Of a stretch of DNA of 47,779 bases, positions 15,982 through 24,819 are shown piece after piece (position 1 is the first letter of the stretch; each line of letters begins with the position of its first letter). This stretch comes from Kiritimatiellota bacterium (lineage in GTDB: Bacteria; Verrucomicrobiota; Kiritimatiellia; JAAZAB01). The position numbers and the translations under genes are program-made. The stretch is from positions 1 to 47,779 of the forward strand of contig JAPLSY010000017.1 of the NCBI GenBank assembly GCA_026398415.1, written 5' to 3'. Below the pieces are notes generated by a model that had not been told where the DNA came from, made no database searches, and saw only the letters and a list, made by a program, of their open reading frames with translations.

Positions 15982-16128
15982 TTATTCGATTGTAAAACTG
16001 ACGGTAACAACGGCTGTGACCTTCTTTTCAAGTGAGGACGTGTCGTTGACGCCATAGTCCGAGACATCGGTTGAATTCCACGAACAACCCATTCTTGGGT
16101 TCAAGCCTATACCCGCCCCGGCAGAAGG
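15982..16128 (-). pseudogene. C-terminal remnant of an unidentified gene
   Basis: A minus-strand frame of 48 codons ends in TAA and reads ...MGCSWNSTDVSDYGVNDTSS then LEKKVTAVVTVSFTIE. The alternating hydrophobic end looks like a real beta-rich C-terminus. It is cut upstream by an in-frame TGA. There is no convincing start codon or ribosome binding site, so it is more likely debris than a gene. It lies inside the segment bounded by the tRNA-derived direct repeats. Confidence 0.4.
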
Positions 16129-16343
16129 TCAACACGGGAAACACGGATGTAGGGTTAATTAGAATGCCTCAGGATTGATCCGCGTAGAAACAGGTCAAGG
16201 GGACATAGGTGCCCATGCGCTGTCTTCGGCAACCAAACGCAAGGTTCCCAGCCGAAGGCTGGTCCGCCTCCCGTCATCGCCCCGTTCCGGATCGGCGCTA
16301 TGGCGGACAAGCTGGCGGAAAATTTATCCCGCTCCTCAGCGGG

Positions 16344-16496
16344 ATCCTAGTCCGGCAACCAATCGCAAGGGCGGGTTGATCTTATCTTAGCGTCAGTTGG
16401 CCGTCAGATCAGTTTAGCTTTCAATCCAGATCGTTCCGAAAAGGACAAAAGACTCTGCTGGGGAATATAACAATTAATGGGTGACCATAATCCGTG
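16344..16496. repeat. Direct repeat, right copy, containing tRNA-Gln 3' end sequence
   Basis: 153 bp matching 12674-12816. It starts with ATCCTAGTCCGGCAACCAAT, which is the last part of the tRNA-Gln including CCA, but the rest of the tRNA is absent. Its left edge overlaps an 8-bp perfect hairpin. The arrangement resembles att sites of an element integrated in a tRNA gene. Confidence 0.85.
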
Positions 16497-16580
16497 GCGC
16501 CCCTGTCAAAAAACGTAATTTCAGGGGGAGACTAATTATTCCCCGCGACCCGATTGGGTGCTTCGCTGTCACCTGCGACT

Positions 16581-17654
16581 TCAATATGTTCCATATTCCC
16601 GGTAGGCTTCCATCAACGTGATGATGTTTTCGATCGGGGTGTCAGCCTGGATATTGTGAGAAGTACAGAAGATATAACCGCCGTCCGGTTTGAAAATATC
16701 CGCGAGTTTTGCGACTTCACACCGGATATCAGCCTCAGATCCATACGGCATGGTCTTCTGAATGGAAACACCCCCATGAAAACAGAGCTGCTTGCCAAAC
16801 GTTTTCTTGAGAGCGGTCAGCGACATTCCTTGGGCTTCGGGCTGAATTGACTGCAGGATGTCAAGCCCGCACTCGATCATGTCGGGAATGATCTCCACCA
16901 CCGATCCACATGTATGGTGCATGGCCAGCGCTCTGTGGCGCTTGATAAGGGCGGTGTAATCTGCAAAGCCCGGCTTGATAAACTTGCGCCACATCTCCGC
17001 GCTAATAAGAAGCCCGCTCTGTGCGCCAAAATCGTCGCCGGTCAGAACGATATCGATCTTTCCCTTGGCCGCACGCATAATTCTTTCAAGATACGATAGA
17101 TAGAACTCCCTGATCCTTCGGAAGATCGTTCCGGCGATGTCCTGTCGGACGGCAAGATCGACGAATATTTTCTCCGTGCCGCGCAGATACATGGCTGGCT
17201 TGAGTTGGGCGACTCGGTTCAAACGATCCCCCATGAACACGACAACGCGGTTCCCTTGCAGAATGGCGTCACACTGCTGCTCGACAACGTCGTAGTTAAA
17301 CATGTCGGGGTCCGGCCAATAGGCATAGGCCTCAACATCTTCAGGATCTTCCGCGTCGCTCAAAGGGGCCTTCGTCGCCTCGCTGTAGGATTCTGATTGC
17401 CCAGGGAACCCGACGTTCACGGCGGCGCGTTCCACGCCCCAGATGTCTGTTCCCCGCGGAAGCTGAGGCCCGACATAGGCTGGGCCCTCGATATAGCGAA
17501 GATCCACACCGTAGTCGTCGAGGAACGTTGCATGAGGTTTGCCGCGATAGGTCTCTAACTGCTGAATCACTGCGGCGGTTGCCCAGAAGTCTATCGGGAT
17601 TTTGTCGCCGGCTAGGTGTGCAAGGGCCAGAGATGTTCGGTCGCGTGAATTCAA
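16581..17654 (-). CDS. Uroporphyrinogen-decarboxylase-fold protein, corrinoid methyltransferase type
   Basis: The start is TTG, supported by GGAG 7 nt upstream. The 357-residue protein has the UroD fold signatures DFWATAAVIQQLE at the N-terminus, DIVLTGDDFGAQSGLLIS, AMHHTCGSVVEIIPDMIECG and GGYIFCTSHNIQADTP at the C-terminus. The His-x-Cys in MHHTCG and the late Cys match the zinc site of MtaA/CmuA-type methylcobamide methyltransferases, not haem-pathway HemE. These enzymes move methyl groups between methoxylated or methylated substrates and corrinoid proteins. No corrinoid protein or HemE-pathway gene lies nearby, so the substrate is unknown. Confidence 0.85.
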   Translation of the reverse strand: MNSRDRTSLALAHLAGDKIPIDFWATAAVIQQLETYRGKPHATFLDDYGVDLRYIEGPAYVGPQLPRGTDIWGVERAAVNVGFPGQSESYSEATKAPLSDAEDPEDVEAYAYWPDPDMFNYDVVEQQCDAILQGNRVVVFMGDRLNRVAQLKPAMYLRGTEKIFVDLAVRQDIAGTIFRRIREFYLSYLERIMRAAKGKIDIVLTGDDFGAQSGLLISAEMWRKFIKPGFADYTALIKRHRALAMHHTCGSVVEIIPDMIECGLDILQSIQPEAQGMSLTALKKTFGKQLCFHGGVSIQKTMPYGSEADIRCEVAKLADIFKPDGGYIFCTSHNIQADTPIENIITLMEAYREYGTY

Positions 17655-17732
17655 CTTGCTTCTCCATGTGTTTGGTCGGAAGGACAGCGAGCAGGGTCAC
17701 GTCTCATTGATTATACCCGCGAACCCCTGCCA

Positions 17733-18095
17733 CTACTGCTTTGGGATTGTCACTGCTAGGATTGGCGAGTGCGATGTAAGCACGCCATCCCAACGGATTG
17801 TCACTTTCCATTTATTAATAAAGGCTTCCTGCAACAAGTGGAACATAGCATACTGGTTACCTACTAATTCACCGTCTTTGTCCGGGACAAGACCAAAAAC
17901 CTTGTTCGTTGCGGAATCCAGCTGTATGGTCACAACATAGGGCTTTTCTGTGCTATCCAGTCCCTTATAATTCCTGTGATCGTTGATGCTGATCGACTGG
18001 ATGATGCCGGTGGTCGAATGCGGCTCGGCAAATGTTACGGTTGAAAAAACGATCATGCCCAGGCATCCCATTAAACCTGCCTTCATGTTTCTCAT
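17733..18095 (-). CDS. Small exported protein of unknown function
   Basis: The 120-residue protein has a clear signal peptide (MRNMKAGLMGCLGMIVFSTV, cleavage likely after TFA). A mature part of about 97 residues follows with alternating beta-strand character (YVVTIQLDSATNKVFGLVP, KWKVTIRWDG). No motif I recognise. GGAG precedes the ATG. It lies between the UroD-type gene and the DUF2284 gene on the same strand. Confidence 0.7.
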   Translation of the reverse strand: MRNMKAGLMGCLGMIVFSTVTFAEPHSTTGIIQSISINDHRNYKGLDSTEKPYVVTIQLDSATNKVFGLVPDKDGELVGNQYAMFHLLQEAFINKWKVTIRWDGVLTSHSPILAVTIPKQ

Positions 18096-18130
18096 AGTAC
18101 TCCATTATTTTTGCGGCAACTAATAGCGTT

Positions 18131-18778
18131 TCACTCCACGATAATGATGCCGGCCAGCAGGCCAAACGGAATATCTTCCGGCTTGGCGTTGCTGCCAATG
18201 GGATAGATGTCCCATCCCGCGCGGGCCGCCATCTGGTAGGCGTCCAGACCGACGGCCTCCATGGATGGTCGGGAACGCAGGGAGAAGCGGCATTTTTCGC
18301 CTTTCAATGCGGCGCAGTTTTCCTCAAGTCCGCAGAACGTGTGGCGGCATGATCCGGCGCCAAGCCCGAATGCCAGGTAGTGTCCGTCGTAAAAAGCCAT
18401 GGCCTCAATATCCGAGACGATTTTGAAAACTTCCTGGTAAGCCTTGACGCGTTCTTTGATCGTTGCCTTGTCCCTGACAATGACCGCGGAAGGGACTTCC
18501 TTCACAAAGAACACGGCTTGGCGGTATTTCTCCAGCAGACTGCGCATTTCGGCGGGCTTCAGCGTATGGGGTGGGCAGTTGGCGCCCGTTCCGAACCCGA
18601 AACAGCGCGGGACCTGGCATTTGAGCGTCACGCGTTCATCCACGATGATTTCATCGGCCCTGATGATCTTGGCTTTGGTTGCACCTAATTCGAGGGCCTT
18701 TTTTTGATAGGTTTGCAGATCGCGGTCTATTTGGGCCTGATCCTTATCCAGACCGATTTTACCGAATTTGTGCTTCAT
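18131..18778 (-). CDS. DUF2284 predicted metal-binding protein
   Basis: The 215-residue protein carries the DUF2284 Cys pattern. A first cluster C-Q-V-P-R-C-F-G-F-G-T-G-A-N-C-P-P-H lies at about residues 54-71. A second, with CRHTFCGLEENCAALKGEKC, lies at about 149-168. A conserved RPSMEAVGLDAY segment and the GWDIYPIG stretch follow. The family is thought to bind an iron-sulfur cluster or zinc; its reaction is unknown. AAGGAG lies 8 nt upstream of the ATG. The family is often seen near corrinoid-dependent methyltransferases, in keeping with the nearby UroD-type gene, but the pairing here is inference. Confidence 0.85.
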   Translation of the reverse strand: MKHKFGKIGLDKDQAQIDRDLQTYQKKALELGATKAKIIRADEIIVDERVTLKCQVPRCFGFGTGANCPPHTLKPAEMRSLLEKYRQAVFFVKEVPSAVIVRDKATIKERVKAYQEVFKIVSDIEAMAFYDGHYLAFGLGAGSCRHTFCGLEENCAALKGEKCRFSLRSRPSMEAVGLDAYQMAARAGWDIYPIGSNAKPEDIPFGLLAGIIIVE

Positions 18779-18914
18779 GGCTACGCTCCTTGATGATTAT
18801 AATGGTTGTTGTCTGCCAATGTTACGGATTACTTTTAGCATTTATAATAGGCAATCATGGTCACATCTATACAAAATACATTAAGATCGTTCGTGTCCCG
18901 CCCCTCGAGATTAT

Positions 18915-19298
18915 TTATTTTGTATCGATGTGACCCTGGTCCGCCTTCGCTTTCGCGGCCCAGGTCGCAACCGCATCCGTGATGATCCCATAGAAAATGC
19001 CGAATATTAAAAGCATCGTGGCGCCGCGCATGTTGCCACTATTCAATGGAACAATGGCCAGCATCAGGCTGAAAATCAATCCGAGAATTGCGCCTCTTAT
19101 TGCCCAATGCAGGCGAATGCCATCCGCAATGCCGATTACAAAGCCCTGCAAAACCCGGCCGTAAAATATCATGGCAACGAACCAGAGTTCCGGTTTGACA
19201 TGCGGGGGCGGATTTAAAAGCACGCTTCCAGCACAATACCCGCCGGTAACGACCCCGGCAACGAGCGCAATCGCTATACGTTTTTTTATATTAACCAT
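18915..19298 (-). CDS. Small integral membrane protein of unknown function
   Basis: I chose the ATG at 19298 (127 residues) because AGAGG lies upstream; the longer frame adds a non-conserved hydrophilic stretch. About four hydrophobic segments are visible (AIALVAGVVTGGYCAG, LWFVAMIFYGRVLQGFVIGI, AIRGAILGLIFSLMLAIV, GATMLLIFGIFYGIITDAV). No family is recognised. Confidence 0.65.
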   Translation of the reverse strand: MVNIKKRIAIALVAGVVTGGYCAGSVLLNPPPHVKPELWFVAMIFYGRVLQGFVIGIADGIRLHWAIRGAILGLIFSLMLAIVPLNSGNMRGATMLLIFGIFYGIITDAVATWAAKAKADQGHIDTK

Positions 19299-19482
19299 AA
19301 TTTTCTGCCTCTTGATTAACCGGAATTTCCCATATGACAGACGCCCTATGTCAATGGCATTGACTTGTGAAGCGATCCGGGAAATCCGCGGACAATCAGT
19401 GACCCTGATCCGCCTCGCCGGGGTGATGGCCATGGCAACAGCACTCGACCAGGATATAGCCGCCCGTATGGAAGGTGGCCTG

Positions 19483-21948
19483 TTAGGGCACGCTCAACTG
19501 GACGGTATCGAACCAGAGTCCGTCATCTATCGTGCCGTTGCGCTCGTCCACTCCGAAGTAAAATGTATAATTCCCGGCCAGCAAGGTCGCGCTTCGCAAA
19601 ACCGCCGTCGGGTTCATATCGCCGAGCGTGCCCTGGTAAAGCGGGCGCCATTCCGTACAATCATTCTCCGCATGCCAATTGCAGTCAGGGCCGAAATAAT
19701 ACCAGCCCGCCGGAGTCAAGGCCATCACCCACCAATCCGCTTCCATGCCCTGTCTGTTCCCGGGCAGACACATATTCACTTCAACCGCAACTTCATTACC
19801 TTCGGACACCGTCACCGGACCGTCCGACTGGTTCACGGTCACAATCGGCCCGACCTTGCCTTCCACCCAACCCAGTACATTGCCACGGTACGACCACAGG
19901 TCATAGGTTCCCGTCGCACGGTCGTCGGCATCGTTGAACACGATCGGACTGGTGCATCCCACATAATCGGCTGCCACGGAATGGATGGCGGCGATAAGCT
20001 GGTCCATGGTCTGGGTTCCCCCGGTATTTTTAAGCGCCAACGCCGCCAGCCAGAGCGCGTCATAGCTTGACATCGGATAACGAGTCACCACGGGGATGCC
20101 AAGTTGCGCGCCGATCTGGGCTTCCACGGCGCCATAAAGCGCATTGGTAAACTGTCCAAACGATGGACAGGTATATCCCACATACGCTGCCATGGCGGAG
20201 GCCAGCGTATTGGCCGCCAGCGACCGGTTTTGGGCCATGCCGTCGGTCCCGTACCAGCGCACGGCATACAGGGCGGGCCAGGCAACCGCCTCCTGCAGCA
20301 CTGCCACGCCCTCGTCAAAAAGAATTGTAACCATGCCAACCCGGTTCGCGCCCTTAATCGCAATACGGTCGCTTACTTGCGTTGCCAGATTTGCCACCGT
20401 CTCCGGGATTAAATCGGTGGCCCTGGGGCAGTAATTTGTCGCAAAAACCGTGCCGCCGCGCGCATTGTATTCCTGGATCAAGGCGGTCAGGAATCCCTCG
20501 CCGTAAATGTCCGAACGGCTTAAAATGGCGATATCGGAGATGCCGTCACTTGCCAGCAACTCCGCCAACGCACGCGCCTGGTTGGAATCGTCGATGGTCA
20601 TGCGCATGAGATTATCGCCCGGGATGGCAAGCGGCGTGGCGGTTGATGAACTCGATATGAGCAGAACGTTGTTTTCGTTCGCGTAGGTCTTCAATATCCG
20701 GCATTCTTCACTGGACTCCGGGCCGAGCACGATATGGCATCCATTGGAATGCAATTCCACCAGTTTATCGTAGGCCGTCGCGGCATCCGTTTTGGTATCC
20801 TCGATCAACAACCGGATCGGCGGCATATCGGGTGTGTTGCTAATGGCATTCAAGGCCTGATTTAGAGCCGCTTGATAAGCCAAGCCGGTGTCGGCCAAAT
20901 CACCGGTAAGTGGCAAAAGTACGCCGATCAGATTCGTGCCCGTGCCGCTAGCCGTTACAAAGGGAGTGGCCCGCTTGGTGGCGGCAAGCGGTTCCGGTCG
21001 GAACGGCTTGGCGCCGAGTCCGCCGGAAGAAATATACATTGCCACACTGCAGCTCATATCGAACGGGTACCAGTTTTCATACCCGGCCATGACCCAGCTA
21101 TTGAGCGGGCGGAACACGTCGTTCAAAAAATACTTGGTTGTGCCCCAGCGCATCGAGGTGGATACCAGCGAATAATGCTCCGGCATGCCCGGCGATTCCT
21201 TGATCCGCAGCATGACCACATCGCCCGTGGTGGAACAGCCGGACAGGGAAAAGCCGCGGTAGGAGCAGATGCCGCGATAGGCCTGGTAATTATCGCGGTT
21301 GCGCAGCAGGTTCATGCGATAGCAGTCGCCGTAGCCGTTGGTCATTACCAGCGAAAAGGCCTTCAGTGGGGATGAAGACACCAAACTGGAAAACAATTCG
21401 CCGCGTTCTTCCGAGGTCAACATGGAAAATGGCGATGCACCCAGAAGATCGGGGGCAGCATAAGCCGGCTTGGCTTGCAGGCCGAATCCGCCGGAATTAA
21501 TATACATCGCCACGCTGCAGCTCATGTCGAACGGGTACCAGTTTTCATACCCGGTCATAACCCAGGAGCAGAGCGGGTGGAACAAGTCGTTCAACACATA
21601 CTGGGTCGTGCCCCAGCGCATCGAGGTGGAAAGTATGGAATCATGCTCCGGCATGGCCGGCGTGGCCTTGATCCGCAGCATGACCACGTCGCCCGTGGTG
21701 GAACAGCCGGACAGGGAAAAGCCGCGGTAGGAGCAGATGCCGCGATAGGCCTGGTAATTATCGCGGTTGCGCAGCAGGTTCATGCGATAGCAGTCGCCGT
21801 AGCCGTTGGTCATTACCAGCGACCAGGCTGCCTGCGCGCACGGGGCGAATGCCAACAACGTCAGCATGAGCAATACCTTCTGCTTGCGGATCAAAGCGTA
21901 TGCAACGGCGCGCAACACCCGGACAAGCACGCATAGATTAGTAATCAT
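19483..21948 (-). CDS. Exported substrate-binding-like protein (Leu/Ile/Val type) with duplicated N-terminal domain
   Basis: The start at 21948 is set by GAGGAGAAGATC just upstream and gives 821 residues with a signal peptide ending CAQA. Two copies of a domain with a 156-residue period follow (shared SLVMTNGYGDCYRMNLLRN and SMRWGTT-x-Y, FDMSCSVAMYI). Each is Cys- and Trp-rich with no family I recognise. Then comes a type-1 periplasmic binding fold (NLIGVLLPLTGDLADTGLAY, IVLGPESSEE, AILSRSDIYGEGF, SSYDALWLAALAL). A beta-rich tail of about 100 residues ends the protein. No ABC permease or ATPase is near, so it may be a sensor or surface binder rather than a transporter part. A promoter with an overlapping palindrome lies upstream. 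Confidence 0.82.
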   Translation of the reverse strand: MITNLCVLVRVLRAVAYALIRKQKVLLMLTLLAFAPCAQAAWSLVMTNGYGDCYRMNLLRNRDNYQAYRGICSYRGFSLSGCSTTGDVVMLRIKATPAMPEHDSILSTSMRWGTTQYVLNDLFHPLCSWVMTGYENWYPFDMSCSVAMYINSGGFGLQAKPAYAAPDLLGASPFSMLTSEERGELFSSLVSSSPLKAFSLVMTNGYGDCYRMNLLRNRDNYQAYRGICSYRGFSLSGCSTTGDVVMLRIKESPGMPEHYSLVSTSMRWGTTKYFLNDVFRPLNSWVMAGYENWYPFDMSCSVAMYISSGGLGAKPFRPEPLAATKRATPFVTASGTGTNLIGVLLPLTGDLADTGLAYQAALNQALNAISNTPDMPPIRLLIEDTKTDAATAYDKLVELHSNGCHIVLGPESSEECRILKTYANENNVLLISSSSTATPLAIPGDNLMRMTIDDSNQARALAELLASDGISDIAILSRSDIYGEGFLTALIQEYNARGGTVFATNYCPRATDLIPETVANLATQVSDRIAIKGANRVGMVTILFDEGVAVLQEAVAWPALYAVRWYGTDGMAQNRSLAANTLASAMAAYVGYTCPSFGQFTNALYGAVEAQIGAQLGIPVVTRYPMSSYDALWLAALALKNTGGTQTMDQLIAAIHSVAADYVGCTSPIVFNDADDRATGTYDLWSYRGNVLGWVEGKVGPIVTVNQSDGPVTVSEGNEVAVEVNMCLPGNRQGMEADWWVMALTPAGWYYFGPDCNWHAENDCTEWRPLYQGTLGDMNPTAVLRSATLLAGNYTFYFGVDERNGTIDDGLWFDTVQLSVP
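21012..21354 (-). repeat. Tandem coding duplication, copy 2 (C-terminal side)
   Basis: This segment matches 21480-21822 with a period of 468 bp. The stretch 21195-21354 is nearly identical to 21663-21822, while the rest has drifted more, consistent with recent duplication or gene conversion in part of the repeat. Confidence 0.85.
21480..21822 (-). repeat. Tandem coding duplication, copy 1 (N-terminal side)
   Basis: Partner of 21012-21354. It encodes the first of the two Cys/Trp-rich domains of the substrate-binding-like protein, immediately after the signal peptide. Confidence 0.85.
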
Positions 21949-22010
21949 GATCTTCTCCTCGGTTTCGCCCTTGACCATGCAACGGGCAAACTGACCAAAC
22001 TTTACAAGTA

Positions 22011-22044
22011 CTGGTAAAATACCAGACGGCGGACGGAAAGTCAA
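22011..22044 (-). promoter_or_regulatory. Promoter and overlapping palindrome of the substrate-binding-like gene
   Basis: On the minus strand TTGACT (22039-22044) and TATTTT (22016-22021) are 17 bp apart. The perfect inverted repeat CTGGTA-AAA-TACCAG (22011-22025) covers the -10 box, where a repressor could block RNA polymerase. Confidence 0.45.
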
Positions 22045-22234
22045 GTTTGACGGATAAAAAACCAATCCCGGATTTTACCAAACATATAGCTGCGCAATAT
22101 CCTTGACAAGCCGAAGCAGTACCCCAACACTTCCCTCCATCGGAAGCAATGCCATAGGCAAAGAAAGGGAAAAGGACCAAGGTAAGAAAGACGATCAAGA
22201 ACCGGAAAAATTTCTCCCATACATGAGGTGCGTA

Positions 22235-24754
22235 ATGAACAATTATACGGCTATGAAACTAACACTCATCCCAATCATCAGCATGGCGATGCTGCTATGG
22301 CTCCCGGTTTCCGGAAGCGGCGCCGTGCCGACGACACGCCAGCAGACGATCTTACCGATCGCCATACCTGATGGCACCCCGCAGGTTGCCCCGTCAAACG
22401 TGCCCATGTACGCGGTCTATGGCTACAGCGCGTGGCAGTTGGGGGCCGGCACGAACGAAGGCCGGAAGTTCGACCTGATGCCGGCCGGCTACGCCGGCGC
22501 CGGCAATGCGGCGCGGCTTTTGTCGTTCTTCTCCATTAGCGATATCCATATCACCGACAAAGAATCCCCGGCCGAGGTGCCCTACCTCGGTTGGAGCGCG
22601 GGTTTTACCAACGCTGGTCTGGGAAATCTTAATATTTGCTCTTATTCGCCGGCCATGTTCGACACGACCTACCACCTCGATGCCGCTGTCAAGACCATCA
22701 ACGCCTTGCACCAGCAGACCCCTTTCGATTTCGGCATTAGTCTCGGTGATGACGCCAACGCCTCTCAATATAACGAACTGCGCTGGTTTATCGATGTCAT
22801 GGATGGACAGTATATTACGCCCAGTTCCGGCGCTAACCTCGGCGCCGACACCATCGATTATCAGAAACCCTTTCAGGCCGCCGGGCTTGATCGCTCCATT
22901 CCCTGGTATGATGCCATTGGCAACCACGATCAGATGTGGATGGGCATTGGCTGCCCGACGGCCCCAAAAATTCAGCAAGCTTTGGTCGGCAGCAACATCC
23001 TCAACATTTCAACCAACGGCCCGTTGTTAACACCGGGGGGCTCAGCGGGGACCGGCATGTATGTGGGCGCTGTTGATGGGACCTCGCCCTACGGCGCCGT
23101 GATCAAATGGGGCTTGACGAACAACTTTGACACGCCCCCGACCGTCGTCGCCGACACGAACCGCCATACGCTCACGCTGGATATCTCTTCGCCCACGAAC
23201 TACATTAACGCGTTCTTTAATACCTTATCTTCCCCGCGGGGGCACGGATTCAACCTGGCCACCACCACCACCGGGAGCTTGGCGGCCTGCTATACGTTCG
23301 AGCCGCTGACGAACATGCCGATCAAGATGATCGTGCTCGACGATACCTGCAAGTCGAACGAACAGGACCAAATCCCGACGTTTTATGGCGGCGGCTGGGT
23401 TGACGCGGCGCGCCTGGCTTGGCTCACCAACGAACTTCAAAAGGGGCAGGACGCGGATCAGCTCATGATCATCGCGTGCCACATCCCAATCTATCCGCAA
23501 GACGGTCTCTTCGATACAAACAGGAACGACGGCGCGCTATTCTATGACGATCCCGACAATCAAACCGAAACGAACTTGATCGCCACGCTCCACAACTATC
23601 CGAATCTTCTCCTGGTGATGGCGGGGCATCGCCATGTGAACGTGGTGACACCATTTCCATCACCGGATCCATCCCATCCGGAATACGGTTTTTGGGAGGT
23701 CGAAACCCCTTCGCTACGGGATTTCCCCCGGCAGTTCCGCACCTGGGATATCCGCCGCAATAGCGACAATAGCATCTCCATCCTGACGACCGATGTCGAT
23801 CCCCAGGTCGAGAGCAATACGCCCGCGTGGAAGTCGCTCGGGTATGGCATCGGCGCCGATCGGATATTCGGTGACATCAGCTTCACCGATACATCGTCGC
23901 ATACGTATAATGCGGAACTGGTCAAAAAGTTGACCCCCGCCATGCAGGCAAAAATCGCGCGTTACGGAGTGCCGCTGCAGCATTGCGGTAATCATGACTA
24001 CGATGGCGACCAGATCTCCGATCTGGCCGTGTACCGTGACGGCAATTGGGCCATCCACACTACGATGGCGGGTAGCATTATTGCCGGCGGCTGGGGTGAG
24101 CCGGGCTGGACCACCGTGTCAGGGGATTATGACGGCGACGGCAGGTCCGATCTGGCTGTGTACCGTAACGGCAATTGGGCCATCTGCACGATGGCGGGTA
24201 ACGTTATCGCCGGCGGCTGGGGCGAGCCGGGCTGGACCACCGTGTCAGGGGATTATGACGGCGACGGCAAGTCCGACTTTGCCGTGTACCATGGCGGCAA
24301 TTGGGCCATTTGCACGATGTTGGGTAACGTTATCACTTACACCTGGGGCGAACCGGGCTGGATCACCGTGCCAGGGGACTATGACGGCGACGGCAAGTCC
24401 GACCTGGCCGTGTACCGTGACGGCAATTGGGCCATCCAAACGATGTTGGGTAACGTTATCACTTACACCTGGGGTGAGCCGGGCTGGGCCACCGTGCCAG
24501 GGGACTATGATGGCGACGGCAAGTCCGACTTGGCCGTGTACCGTGACGGCAATTGGGCCATCCACACGATGTTGGGTAACGTTATCACTTACACCTGGGG
24601 CGAGCCAGGCTGGACCACCGTGTCAGGGGATTATGACGGCGACGGCAGGTCCGATCTGGCCGTGTACCATGACGGCAATTGGGCCATCAGCACGATGGCG
24701 GGTAACGTTATCACTTACACCTGGGGCGAGCCGGGCTGGACCCCGGTGCAGTAA
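22235..24754 (+). CDS. Exported calcineurin-like phosphoesterase with six VCBS/FG-GAP repeats
   Basis: The ATG at 22235 follows GAGG at good spacing and gives 839 residues with a signal peptide. Phosphoesterase motifs occur in order: SDIHITDKE (D-x-H), ISLGDDAN (G-D), IGNHDQ, IACHIPI and MAGHRHVN. Together these supply the two-metal site of the calcineurin superfamily. The long region DFGISLGDDAN...NELRWFIDVMDG...DTIDYQKPF resembles the TIGR03768-type metallophosphoesterases; that assignment is from memory. The C-terminus is six near-identical 42-residue repeats with DYDGDGKSDLAVY calcium loops, ending WGEPGWTPVQ. It probably hydrolyses phosphoesters outside the cytoplasm. The next gene has the same repeat domain. 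Confidence 0.88.
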   Translation: MNNYTAMKLTLIPIISMAMLLWLPVSGSGAVPTTRQQTILPIAIPDGTPQVAPSNVPMYAVYGYSAWQLGAGTNEGRKFDLMPAGYAGAGNAARLLSFFSISDIHITDKESPAEVPYLGWSAGFTNAGLGNLNICSYSPAMFDTTYHLDAAVKTINALHQQTPFDFGISLGDDANASQYNELRWFIDVMDGQYITPSSGANLGADTIDYQKPFQAAGLDRSIPWYDAIGNHDQMWMGIGCPTAPKIQQALVGSNILNISTNGPLLTPGGSAGTGMYVGAVDGTSPYGAVIKWGLTNNFDTPPTVVADTNRHTLTLDISSPTNYINAFFNTLSSPRGHGFNLATTTTGSLAACYTFEPLTNMPIKMIVLDDTCKSNEQDQIPTFYGGGWVDAARLAWLTNELQKGQDADQLMIIACHIPIYPQDGLFDTNRNDGALFYDDPDNQTETNLIATLHNYPNLLLVMAGHRHVNVVTPFPSPDPSHPEYGFWEVETPSLRDFPRQFRTWDIRRNSDNSISILTTDVDPQVESNTPAWKSLGYGIGADRIFGDISFTDTSSHTYNAELVKKLTPAMQAKIARYGVPLQHCGNHDYDGDQISDLAVYRDGNWAIHTTMAGSIIAGGWGEPGWTTVSGDYDGDGRSDLAVYRNGNWAICTMAGNVIAGGWGEPGWTTVSGDYDGDGKSDFAVYHGGNWAICTMLGNVITYTWGEPGWITVPGDYDGDGKSDLAVYRDGNWAIQTMLGNVITYTWGEPGWATVPGDYDGDGKSDLAVYRDGNWAIHTMLGNVITYTWGEPGWTTVSGDYDGDGRSDLAVYHDGNWAISTMAGNVITYTWGEPGWTPVQ
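23996..24751 (+). repeat. 126-bp tandem array (six units) in the first phosphoesterase
   Basis: Six units with a 126-bp period encode DYDGDG(K/R)SDLAVY, DGNWAI and WGEPGW motifs; the first unit has one extra codon. Units are nearly identical in DNA sequence to each other and to those at 25813-26565. Confidence 0.92.
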
Positions 24755-24819
24755 CGCCTGGGTATGATTGTCATTCCGGAAGAGGGCTGATTTTCGCAAT
24801 AGGTAGATTTTGGCCAATT

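Larger units (their letters stand above)
15925..16580. other. Gene-poor interval with a gene remnant, hairpins and the right direct repeat
   Basis: This 656-bp stretch has no intact gene. In order it holds the beta-helix upstream region, a minus-strand coding remnant (15982-16128) and a hairpin CCAGCC-GAA-GGCTGG (16248-16262). A CGGACAAGCTGGCGG-type dispersed repeat follows (about 16300). Next is an 8-bp perfect stem (ATCCCGCT/AGCGGGAT, 16326-16345), then the right direct repeat (16344-16496) and a further hairpin CCCCTG/CAGGGG (about 16501-16528). Confidence 0.7.

Noticed and set aside
16344..16400. A second tRNA-Gln gene
   Set aside because: Only the 3' end of the tRNA sequence is present; acceptor 5' strand, D arm and anticodon arm are missing.
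16581..17654. Annotation of the UroD-family gene as haem-pathway hemE
   Set aside because: The MHHTCG motif and the late Cys fit the methylcobamide methyltransferase branch, and no other haem genes are near.
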